Source: Deltaproteobacteria bacterium GWA2_45_12
GTDB taxonomy: Bacteria > UBA10199
Assembly (NCBI GenBank): GCA_001797365.1
Contig: MGPH01000004.1
Coordinates: forward strand, 1 to 37,545
Direction: 5' to 3'
Length of the DNA stretch: 37,545 bases
In this document: piece by piece, positions 31,080 to 37,545 of the stretch
Layout of the letters: the number at the start of each line of letters is the position of its first letter
Numbering within the stretch: position 1 is the stretch's first letter
Position numbers and translations under genes: made by a program
The notes under the pieces: generated by a model
The model's database searches: none
Told to the model about the DNA's origin: nothing
The model's input: the letters and a program-made list of their open reading frames with translations, nothing else

Positions 31080-33863
31080 ATGGAAACAAAGGAACTCGAC
31101 AAAATATACGAACCCCATACCGTTGAAGATCGCTGGATTGAGTTTTGGCTTCAAAACAATCTTTTTGCTCCCGATTTTTCAAAAAGCCCCAAGGGCACCT
31201 TTAGCATTGTCATTCCTCCGCCCAATGTGACCGGCTCTTTGCATATGGGGCATGCCCTTAATTCAACCCTTCAGGACATTCTTGTGCGCTACCACCGCAT
31301 GAACGGCGAAAATGTGCTCTGGGTCGTTGGCACCGACCATGCCGGCATTGCCACACAAAACGTGGTGGAAAAACAATTGCATGCCGAAGGAAAAAACCGC
31401 CATGACCTGGGCCGTGAAAAATTCGTGGAGCGCGTTTGGAAATGGAAAACCGAATCCGGCGGCACCATTATCAGTCAACTCAAAAGACTGGGCGCTTCCT
31501 GCGACTATAAAAACGAGCGTTTTACGATGGATGAAGGGTTGTCAACGGCCGTTAAAAAAGTTTTTGTGCAGTTGTATAAAGAAGGGCTGATTTATCGGGG
31601 GGAACGCCTCATCAATTGGTGCCCCCGATGCCATACGGCCCTTTCGGATTTGGAAGTGGAACATTCAGAATCGCAGGGGAGTTTGTGGCATATTAAATAT
31701 CCGATTGTACGGGCGCCCCTTGGCGCGCCCTCAATTACGGGCGCAACAAGCAGCGCCCCTACCCTCATCGTCGCGACAACACGGCCTGAAACCCTTTTGG
31801 GAGATACCGCCGTCGCTGTTAATTCCAACGATGAACGTTACAAAGATTGGATTGGTAAAAAGGTGAAACTTCCCTTAACCAACCGTGAGATTCCCGTCAT
31901 TGCCGATGATTATGTCGACAAAGAATTCGGCAGTGGCGTTGTCAAAATCACACCGGCCCATGATTTCAACGATTTTCTGGTAGGCAACCGCCATGGGTTG
32001 GAACACATCAATATTTTAACTATTGACGGAAAGATCAATGACAAGGGCGGCGCTTATGCCGGGCTCACAACAGCCCAAGCGCGGCAGAAAGTGGTGGAAG
32101 ATTTGGAAGCACAAGAATTATTGGAAAAAATCGAGCCTTACAAAAACAAGATCGGGCATTGCTATCGCTGTCGCACCGTGGTGGAACCATTTTTATCCTT
32201 CCAATGGTTTGTCAGCACAAAACCCTTGGCCGAAAAAGCCATTGCCGCAGTCAAAAACGGCGAATCCCGCTTTGTTCCCCAACATTGGGAAAAAACCTAT
32301 TTCAACTGGATGGAAAATATTCAGGACTGGTGCATCTCGCGACAAATCTGGTGGGGACACCAAATTCCGGCATGGTATTGTGAGAAGGGTGGTAGGGGCG
32401 ATCCTTGTGATCGCCCTGGGCAAATACAAGATTCGCCCCTACACAACTGCCCCCCCATCGTCTCCGAAACACCTCCCAAAAAATGTTCCACCTGCGGGTC
32501 CACACAATTAACCCAAGACCCCGACGTCCTTGACACCTGGTTTTCTTCCGCCCTCTGGCCCTTTTCTACCTTGGGCTGGCCATGGAATGGCGAACACCCT
32601 CCAGAGGCGGGCAGGCAGGGTTCGCCCCTACAACAATTTTATCCCACCAGTGTCTTGGTCACCGCCTTTGACATCATTTTCTTCTGGGTCGCCCGCATGA
32701 TGATGATGGGTATCCATTTCATGGGGAAGGTTCCATTTAAAGACATTCATATCCATGCCCTGGTTCGCGACCCTACAGGCGCCAAGATGAGCAAGTCTAA
32801 AGGGAATGTGGTCGATCCGCTGGTGATGATGCACAAATATGGGACGGATGCGTTTCGCTTCACACTGGCCGCTTTCGCCGCCCAGGGCCGTGACATCAAA
32901 TTAGATGAAGCCCGCATCGAAGGGTATCGCAATTTTTGCAATAAAATCTGGAATGCGTCACGGTTTGCGCTGATGAATGCGGCGCCATTTATTTCAGGTG
33001 AAAATGATTTCAAAACCGTGGAGCCAAAAGAAGATTTAAACCGATGGATCCTGGTGGAACTTTCAAGAACTATCAGGAAGGTCTCCGAAAAAATTAAAGC
33101 CTATGAATTTAACCAGGCAGCACAGGCCCTTTATCAATTTTTCTGGATGAAGTTTTGCGATTCGTATGTGGAACTCTCCAAGGAAATTTTTCGAGGTGAA
33201 AACATTGCGGCCAAAAAGGAAACCGCAGCCACCATCTATTTTGTTTTGGATACCTCGTTTAAGCTTTTGCATCCTTTCATGCCCTTCATCACTGAGGAGA
33301 TCTGGCAGATTTTGGTGGATCGAAAAGGAAAGAGCATTGCCTTGGCATCATTCCCCGTTGCATGGGATCTCAAAAAAGAAGATAAAAAAGCTTGGGAGAA
33401 AATCGAATTACTGAATGCCACCCTGTCCTCCATCCGAAGCATCCGTCAGGAAACAGGCCTGCCACTTGCTCAGGAAATTTCGATCGAAATTAAAACCACC
33501 GAAACCAATTTGGCCAAGTACGAAGAAATTGTCGGTATGATCATGAAGTTGGGAAAATTGGGGAAAGTAGGGACCCGGACCGGCAACATGACAGAATCTG
33601 CCGCCTTGGTAGGTATTGAAAACGGCTATATCGCCATCCCCCTGGCTGCCAACGGTATTGACAGGGCCAAAGAAACAGAGCGTGTTCAAAAGAAATTAGG
33701 ACGGGTTCTGGCGGATATTAAACAATTGGAATTAAGATTAAATGATCCTAAGTTCATGGAAAACGCCGAGGCCGATTTGATTACGGAAAAACGGCTGACA
33801 TTAACACAGGCGAAAGAATTGGAAAAAGTTTTGAAAACGGAAATTGATCTTTTGAACAAATAA
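31080..33863 (+). CDS. valS: Valyl-tRNA synthetase
   Basis: 927 residues, a class I synthetase that charges tRNA-Val. HMGH (HIGH motif) is at 55-58 and KMSKS at about 569-573; the CP1 editing domain has VATTRPETLLGD and the C-terminus is a coiled coil (ETERVQKKLGRVLADIKQLELRL). Three extra segments interrupt otherwise conserved regions: about 210-228 before TTRPET, 438-455 after GHQIPAWYC, and 504-518 before FYPTSVLVTAFDIIFFW. Each is coded by a palindromic GTAGGGGC-type repeat and keeps the frame. They fall in loops and the rest of the enzyme looks intact, so it should be functional. No strong ribosome binding site. Confidence 0.96.
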   Translation: METKELDKIYEPHTVEDRWIEFWLQNNLFAPDFSKSPKGTFSIVIPPPNVTGSLHMGHALNSTLQDILVRYHRMNGENVLWVVGTDHAGIATQNVVEKQLHAEGKNRHDLGREKFVERVWKWKTESGGTIISQLKRLGASCDYKNERFTMDEGLSTAVKKVFVQLYKEGLIYRGERLINWCPRCHTALSDLEVEHSESQGSLWHIKYPIVRAPLGAPSITGATSSAPTLIVATTRPETLLGDTAVAVNSNDERYKDWIGKKVKLPLTNREIPVIADDYVDKEFGSGVVKITPAHDFNDFLVGNRHGLEHINILTIDGKINDKGGAYAGLTTAQARQKVVEDLEAQELLEKIEPYKNKIGHCYRCRTVVEPFLSFQWFVSTKPLAEKAIAAVKNGESRFVPQHWEKTYFNWMENIQDWCISRQIWWGHQIPAWYCEKGGRGDPCDRPGQIQDSPLHNCPPIVSETPPKKCSTCGSTQLTQDPDVLDTWFSSALWPFSTLGWPWNGEHPPEAGRQGSPLQQFYPTSVLVTAFDIIFFWVARMMMMGIHFMGKVPFKDIHIHALVRDPTGAKMSKSKGNVVDPLVMMHKYGTDAFRFTLAAFAAQGRDIKLDEARIEGYRNFCNKIWNASRFALMNAAPFISGENDFKTVEPKEDLNRWILVELSRTIRKVSEKIKAYEFNQAAQALYQFFWMKFCDSYVELSKEIFRGENIAAKKETAATIYFVLDTSFKLLHPFMPFITEEIWQILVDRKGKSIALASFPVAWDLKKEDKKAWEKIELLNATLSSIRSIRQETGLPLAQEISIEIKTTETNLAKYEEIVGMIMKLGKLGKVGTRTGNMTESAALVGIENGYIAIPLAANGIDRAKETERVQKKLGRVLADIKQLELRLNDPKFMENAEADLITEKRLTLTQAKELEKVLKTEIDLLNK
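31707..31762. repeat. In-frame 56-bp repeat element in valS, insert 1
   Basis: Begins GTACGGGCGCCCC, ends AGCAGCGCCCCTAC. It is an inverted copy of the 56-bp element after nadC (34945-35000), differing mainly in the centre. It encodes VRAPLGAPSITGATSSAP. Confidence 0.85.
32392..32442. repeat. In-frame 51-bp repeat element in valS, insert 2
   Basis: Two hairpins back to back: GTAGGGGCGATCC/GTGATCGCCC and GGGCAAATACAAG/ATTCGCCCCTAC. Ends GTAGGGGCGA and TTCGCCCCTAC mirror each other. Encodes RGDPCDRPGQIQDSPL. 51 bp is 17 codons exactly. Confidence 0.85.
32589..32631. repeat. In-frame repeat element in valS, insert 3
   Basis: GGCGAACACCC ... GGGTTCGCCCCTAC, stem GGCGAAC/GTTCGCC with a GCGGGCAGGCAGG loop. 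Encodes EHPPEAGRQGSPL. The outer end is truncated on the left relative to GTAGGGGC ends. Confidence 0.75.
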
Positions 33864-33881
33864 CCGACGCTGGAGCGTCGG
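33864..33881. terminator. Hairpin directly after valS
   Basis: CCGACGC/GCGTCGG arms with loop TGGA, starting at the base after the valS stop. No T-run follows, so termination is uncertain; it also resembles a repeat-type stem (compare GACGCTCCGGCGTC at 4555-4568). Confidence 0.4.
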
Positions 33882-33888
33882 CTCTATG

Positions 33889-33914
33889 CGTTCCCACGCC
33901 GGAGCGTGGGAACG
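33889..33914. repeat. CGTTCCCACG hairpin repeat, copy 3
   Basis: Perfect arms CGTTCCCACGC / GCGTGGGAACG with loop CGGA, same family as 4521-4545. Confidence 0.8.
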
Positions 33915-33957
33915 AGATTGAATGTTTTAGAGATGGAAATCGCCCTATTAAAATGAC

Positions 33958-33982
33958 GTAGGGGCGAACCTTGTGTTCGCCC
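33958..33982. repeat. GTAGGGGC element ahead of nadC
   Basis: GTAGGGGCGAAC CTTGT GTTCGCCC, a single-hairpin member that ends 15 bp before the nadC ATG. Confidence 0.8.
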
Positions 33983-33997
33983 TTTAGAATCAAAAAC

Positions 33998-34948
33998 ATG
34001 AACCCATCCCTCTCCCAAATCGTCTCCCTTGCCCTCAAGGAAGATGTCATCACAAATGACATCACCAGCCTCGCCATTTTTGATGGCAAAAAAACGGGGC
34101 GGGGTGTTTTTTTGGCCAAACAGGATTTGATTCTTTCGGGAATAAACATGGTCAGGGAAGTCTTCCACCAAGTCTCTCCCTCTCTCCGCCTTGAAACATC
34201 GGCCAAGGACGGCGATTTCATCAAAAAAGGGAAAGTGTTCGGAAAAGTCCGCGGCAAAGTAACGGATATCCTGCGCGCCGAACGGGTGGCGCTTAATTTT
34301 TTGCAACAACTTTCCGGCGTGGCCACATTAACTTTTCGCTTTGTGGAAACCATCAAACCTTATCGCGCACGAATTTTGGACACGCGTAAAACCGTACCGG
34401 GGCTACGCATGCTCCAGAAACAAGCTGTTGCCCATGGCGGAGGACAAAATCATCGACTGAATCTTTCAGACATGTATCTTATCAAAGACAATCACATCGC
34501 CGCATGCGGAGGGATTGGAGCGGCCATTGACAAAGCCAAGGCCCATCGTACAAAATTTAACAGCCGCACAGCGGCGTTGAGGGGGAGGCTCCATCCGGCT
34601 TTGCCGGTGGAGGAAGGCTCCATGAGCCGCTGCCAGTGGCAGATAAAGGCGAGTGGAGAGCATACGCGAGCCCCTATGATCGAAGCCGAAGCAAAGAATA
34701 TTAAGGAAGTCAGAGAAGCACTTAAGCATGGTGTGGACATTCTTTTATTGGACAATATGGGGCTGGCACAGATTCGGAAGGCGGTTTCGTTGGCAAGGGC
34801 GCAGCAAGCGGCGCCCCTACTGGAGATCTCTGGCGGTGTAAACCTGCACAATGTCCGTAAATACGCGGCCACGGGGGTTTCACGCATTTCTGTCGGAGCG
34901 TTGACACATTCTGCCCCCAGTGTTGACATCAGTTTTGAGGTAATGTAG
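33998..34948 (+). CDS. nadC: Nicotinate-nucleotide diphosphorylase (quinolinate phosphoribosyltransferase)
   Basis: 316 residues from ATG 33998; family members are usually about 280. It converts quinolinate and PRPP to nicotinate mononucleotide in NAD synthesis. Hallmarks are FLQQLSGVAT, ARILDTRKTVPGLRMLQKQAVAHGGGQNHRLNLSDMYLIKDNHI, ILLLDNMG and ISVGALTHSAPSVDISFEV. The extra length lies in two spots: about 188-223 (encoded by a repeat also found at 29969-30021 plus following DNA) and 267-274 (RAQQAAPL, a GTAGGGGC half-element). The TAG stop is made by a third element. Active-site residues are retained, so activity is likely. Confidence 0.94.
   Translation: MNPSLSQIVSLALKEDVITNDITSLAIFDGKKTGRGVFLAKQDLILSGINMVREVFHQVSPSLRLETSAKDGDFIKKGKVFGKVRGKVTDILRAERVALNFLQQLSGVATLTFRFVETIKPYRARILDTRKTVPGLRMLQKQAVAHGGGQNHRLNLSDMYLIKDNHIAACGGIGAAIDKAKAHRTKFNSRTAALRGRLHPALPVEEGSMSRCQWQIKASGEHTRAPMIEAEAKNIKEVREALKHGVDILLLDNMGLAQIRKAVSLARAQQAAPLLEISGGVNLHNVRKYAATGVSRISVGALTHSAPSVDISFEVM
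34561..34613 (+). repeat. In-frame 53-bp repeat in nadC
   Basis: 50 of 53 identity to the inverted intergenic copy at 29969-30021. Stem CTCCATCCGGC / GCCGGTGGAG around TTT. It encodes SRTAALRGRLHPALPVE; the added segment continues to about 34668. Confidence 0.85.
34797..34820 (-). repeat. In-frame GTAGGGGC half-element in nadC
   Basis: The minus strand reads GTAGGGGCGCCGC TTGC TGCGCCC, nearly the first hairpin of the element at 34945-34968. Encodes ARAQQAAPL. Confidence 0.75.
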
Positions 34949-35000
34949 GGGCGCTGCTTGCTGCGCCCTCCGATTAGGGCGTACCAAGGGGCGCCCTTAC
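34945..35000. repeat. 56-bp two-hairpin element between nadC and hisS
   Basis: GTAGGGGCGCTGC ... GGGGCGCCCTTAC. Same length and near-identical arms as the inverted valS insert 31707-31762. Its TAG (34946-34948) is the nadC stop; its end is 8 bp before the hisS ATG. Confidence 0.85.
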
Positions 35001-35008
35001 AATAATTT

Positions 35009-36277
35009 ATGATCCAATCCATCACCGGCACCAAAGATAATTTTTCCCCTGAAATCAAACTGTGGCAACACATTGAAGAAACAGCTCGTGTTCATTTCGC
35101 CCTGTTTCAATTTGAAGAAATCCGTACCCCTCTTTTGGAAGTGACCGAGCTTTTTGCCCGTGGCATTGGCACCGAAACAGGTGTGGTAAAAAAAGAAATG
35201 TACACCTTTGATGATAAGGGGGGCGAATCTGTCACACTGCGACCTGAAGGCACGGCCTCTGTGGTCCGGGCCTATATCGAACATAATTTTGAAAGGGCCG
35301 ACCCTGTTACCAAACTTTATTACATGGGCCCCATGTTTCGTTACGAGCGCCCCCAAAAAGGCCGTCTGCGACAGTTCCATCAGATTGGCGCCGAAATTTT
35401 CGGCACCAAAACACCCCAAACTGATGTAGAAATAATTGTCCTGGCCGATTCTTTTGTTCGTAAACTGGGGCTTACCGACTTTGAACTTCAGATTAACTCT
35501 TTGGGATGCACGCAGCAGGCGGGAAAATGCCGTTCCCAATATCAGGAAGAGCTTAAGAAATATTTATCCAAACATGGCACCGAATACTGCGAGGACTGCC
35601 AGCGCCGTATAACCACCAATCCCCTGCGTGTATTTGATTGCAAAAATCAATCTTGCCAAAAACTTTTCCACAAGGCCCCGGAAATTTTTTCCTATTTATG
35701 TGAAAACTGCGAGCCCCATTTTGAATCGGTGAAAAACGGCCTTTCCCTTCTTAAAGTTCCCTTTGTCATCAACGCTCGTATTGCGCGCGGCCTTGACTAT
35801 TACGATCAAACGGCCTTCGAATTCATTTCAAACAATCTGGGCGCCCAAAATGCCTTTGGCGGCGGTGGACGTTACAATGGGTTGGTCAAGCATTTGGGCG
35901 GACAGGATATTCCGGCCGTGGGTTTTGCCCTGGGCGTAGAACGGTTGGTTCTATTGCTTGAAGGAAAAACACCGCCCCCCCCTTCCACAAAAGTTTATGT
36001 GATGTTCCTGGGGAGAGAAGCCTGGCCCAAAGCTATCGAGATCGCCCATTCCCTTCGCCAAAACGGCATTGCCTGTGAAATTGATTTCGAAGAAAAATCC
36101 TTCAAAGCTCAATTCCGCCGCGCCGACAAACTGGGCTGCACCCATGCCGTTATTCTGGGAGAAAACGAAGTCAAAGAGGGAAAAGTCCAAGTAAAAGACA
36201 TGGCCAAAAAAACGCAGATGGAAATACCTTTCAACACCCTCGTAGATCATCTAAAAAATGGACCAGCAACCATTTGA
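35009..36277 (+). CDS. hisS: Histidyl-tRNA synthetase
   Basis: 422 residues, a class II synthetase charging tRNA-His. Motif 1 region SITGTKDNFSPE at the N-terminus; motif 2 FRYERPQKGRLRQFHQIGAEIFG; the histidine-specific signatures ARGLDYYDQTAFEF and FGGGGRYNGL; motif 3 VGFALGVERLVLLLE. The C-terminal anticodon-binding domain starts near KVYVMFLG (about 329). The mid-domain has a Cys-rich segment (YCEDCQRR, FDCKNQSCQK, LCENCEPH), possibly metal-binding, as in many bacterial HisRS. The start is 8 bp after a repeat element and lacks a clear ribosome binding site. Confidence 0.96.
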   Translation: MIQSITGTKDNFSPEIKLWQHIEETARVHFALFQFEEIRTPLLEVTELFARGIGTETGVVKKEMYTFDDKGGESVTLRPEGTASVVRAYIEHNFERADPVTKLYYMGPMFRYERPQKGRLRQFHQIGAEIFGTKTPQTDVEIIVLADSFVRKLGLTDFELQINSLGCTQQAGKCRSQYQEELKKYLSKHGTEYCEDCQRRITTNPLRVFDCKNQSCQKLFHKAPEIFSYLCENCEPHFESVKNGLSLLKVPFVINARIARGLDYYDQTAFEFISNNLGAQNAFGGGGRYNGLVKHLGGQDIPAVGFALGVERLVLLLEGKTPPPPSTKVYVMFLGREAWPKAIEIAHSLRQNGIACEIDFEEKSFKAQFRRADKLGCTHAVILGENEVKEGKVQVKDMAKKTQMEIPFNTLVDHLKNGPATI

Positions 36278-36298
36278 AATAATTGCCGACAAGAGGGT

Positions 36299-37537
36299 AT
36301 GTTTAGGACACCGACATTAACATTACCTCAGGCACGGGCCTCTTTTACGGGAGTATTGCATCAACGTATGCTCCACTTGGGTGGGCCTTCGGGACAACCC
36401 CCTTCTTCTTTTCATCCTGCTCGTTTAAAAAAAACAACCCCTCTCACGCCTGTACCGATTGATGGATTTACCCTTGGTGGTGAAGCAAAATTGGAAATCG
36501 CGCCTCCATTTCTTCAAATTCCAGGACCTCTACGTAAAAAAACTATCCATACAAGGGGAAATATACCCGTCCTTTCAGGTGGGATTAAAGGAAATGGTGG
36601 TGGATTTATTTTCTCCACTGAAGATGTGGATATGCTTTGCTCTGGTTTAGCTACCTTGCCCGAACGTGGCGGAGGGTACCTGGGCATCGGCTCCTTTCAT
36701 CATCTTGATGTCGCTTTAACTGTCGATGCCGACGCCATTGTTCTGGCTGACATCGATCCTCAAGTAGCCTCATTCAACAAAGCTCTCCTCCAAGCCATTG
36801 AACAACTGGACGGTCCCGAACAGGGGTTTGATGCCCTTGTTGCGGTGGCCAATAAAAAATTGAGTTACAAAGGCCAACCCCTACATGAAAGAGAATGGCT
36901 ACACATGTACACTCATGGTGGAGGTGAACTACCAGACACAATTGTGGATGCCAGAACCCCCTTATTATGGGCCAAAGATGAAAAAGTCTTCCAACGCCTC
37001 AAGTGGCTCATCACCCAAAAGAGGATCGCAGTGGCTCACCTGGATGCATTCGATCCAAACTCCATGAGGCCTGTGGCTCAATTTTTAGCTCAACACAGAC
37101 TCGGTCTTAGATGGGCTCATTTATCCAACATCGAACATCCATCTCCCATGGCTATTGGTATGGATCATCGAAGGCATCTGTTAACATTACCCACCAGCTT
37201 GCGAGCCGCAGGAGCAGGAAAGGACACAATTATTATTACAAGTATGCCCAGATGGTTCAAACCAGACTTTGCCCAATACATCCCTGACAAAATACAATTT
37301 CTTCCCGAATTAGCGCCACCCATTCAGGTTGATCGTAGAGTCTTTGATTTTATTTTTGCACAACGGCGCCTCATCACATTGGATGAAGGACTATTTTTAG
37401 TAGCCCCCCAAGAAAAAGTGACAGCCATCTTAGTTAATCTTCCCGCCCGTTGGGTTAGTTCTCTTGTTACTCTAGGAGCCTGTCGGAATAATCATTTTCT
37501 TACTCATGATTTTTTCCAGACTCTGATTTTTTCGTGA
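36299..37537 (+). CDS. LIC_10091-like protein, possible methyltransferase fold
   Basis: 412 residues, no signal peptide or membrane helix. The segment GGGYLGIGSFHHLDVALTVDADAIVLADIDPQVASFNKALLQAI resembles a Rossmann-type nucleotide or SAM-binding motif (GxGxxxH...ADID), and RLGLRWAHLSNIEHP with the following LLTLPTSLRAAGAGKDTIIITSMPRW matches my memory of the Leptospira LIC_10091 family (YLSN-E motif). This is recognition by pattern, with moderate confidence. Reaction and substrate are unknown. It starts 21 bp after hisS on the same strand, so may be co-transcribed. Confidence 0.65.
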   Translation: MFRTPTLTLPQARASFTGVLHQRMLHLGGPSGQPPSSFHPARLKKTTPLTPVPIDGFTLGGEAKLEIAPPFLQIPGPLRKKTIHTRGNIPVLSGGIKGNGGGFIFSTEDVDMLCSGLATLPERGGGYLGIGSFHHLDVALTVDADAIVLADIDPQVASFNKALLQAIEQLDGPEQGFDALVAVANKKLSYKGQPLHEREWLHMYTHGGGELPDTIVDARTPLLWAKDEKVFQRLKWLITQKRIAVAHLDAFDPNSMRPVAQFLAQHRLGLRWAHLSNIEHPSPMAIGMDHRRHLLTLPTSLRAAGAGKDTIIITSMPRWFKPDFAQYIPDKIQFLPELAPPIQVDRRVFDFIFAQRRLITLDEGLFLVAPQEKVTAILVNLPARWVSSLVTLGACRNNHFLTHDFFQTLIFS

Positions 37538-37545
37538 ACTCATTG

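Noticed and set aside
9273-35000. CRISPR array made of 28-bp repeats
   Set aside because: The 28-bp palindromes are scattered over kilobases, differ from each other, and have no regular spacers or cas genes.

Overview
The window comes from a diderm (Gram-negative) bacterium. It carries a complete Liv-type ABC importer, a TolQRAB set, an outer-membrane porin, several lipoprotein-like proteins and an NtrC-type sigma-54 activator. Gene content (SWIB protein, EttA, AmgK/MurU pair, LIC_10091-like protein) and moderate GC suggest a deltaproteobacterial or Bdellovibrionota-like lineage. That placement is inference and no marker gene here proves it.

Layout. 1-4613: accessory region with small unknown genes, an IS66 element (260-2769) that splits one of them, and a DUF4143-type ATPase preceded by two tandem 30-bp palindromes. 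4614-9211: livF-livG-livM-livH-livJ (minus strand). 9328-13336: a secreted unknown protein and a divergent histidine kinase / sigma-54 response regulator pair. 13376-16135: two putative lipoproteins and a second DUF4143 ATPase bracketed by perfect 27-bp direct repeats. 16297-21381: ettA, an alginate-export-like porin, a SWIB protein, tRNA-Gly(CCC) and ppx/gppA. 21445-26825: tolB, tolA-like, tolR, tolQ, then murU and amgK (peptidoglycan recycling), a cell-envelope block. 27058-28300: an AT-rich restriction-modification pair (BglII-like endonuclease and MT-A70 methyltransferase). 28545-31037: two unknown genes and a flippase-like membrane protein. 31080-37537: valS, nadC, hisS and a LIC_10091-like gene (plus strand).

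The most unusual aspect is dispersed palindromic DNA. Many short elements share GTA(G/A)GG...CC(C/T)TAC ends. Several are perfect 28-bp palindromes whose arms differ from copy to copy while symmetry is kept. They lie between genes and also inside genes, in frame: once in livF, three times in valS and, with a second repeat family, twice in nadC. In addition, the GTAG end supplies the TAG stop codon of at least five genes (livH, the 9328 gene, murU, the 29233 gene, nadC). This resembles the in-frame palindromic elements known from Rickettsia, but the element family here is different and no mobilising enzyme for it lies in the window. A second repeat family (nadC insert and 29969-30021) shows a covarying base pair in its hairpin stem.

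Other repeat families present: CGTTCCCACG hairpins, CCCCCTTT inverted repeats, CTGAGCGGAG-type hairpins, CTAGTCGCTAG hairpins and a 187-bp TTTTTAGAGGT-bounded element.
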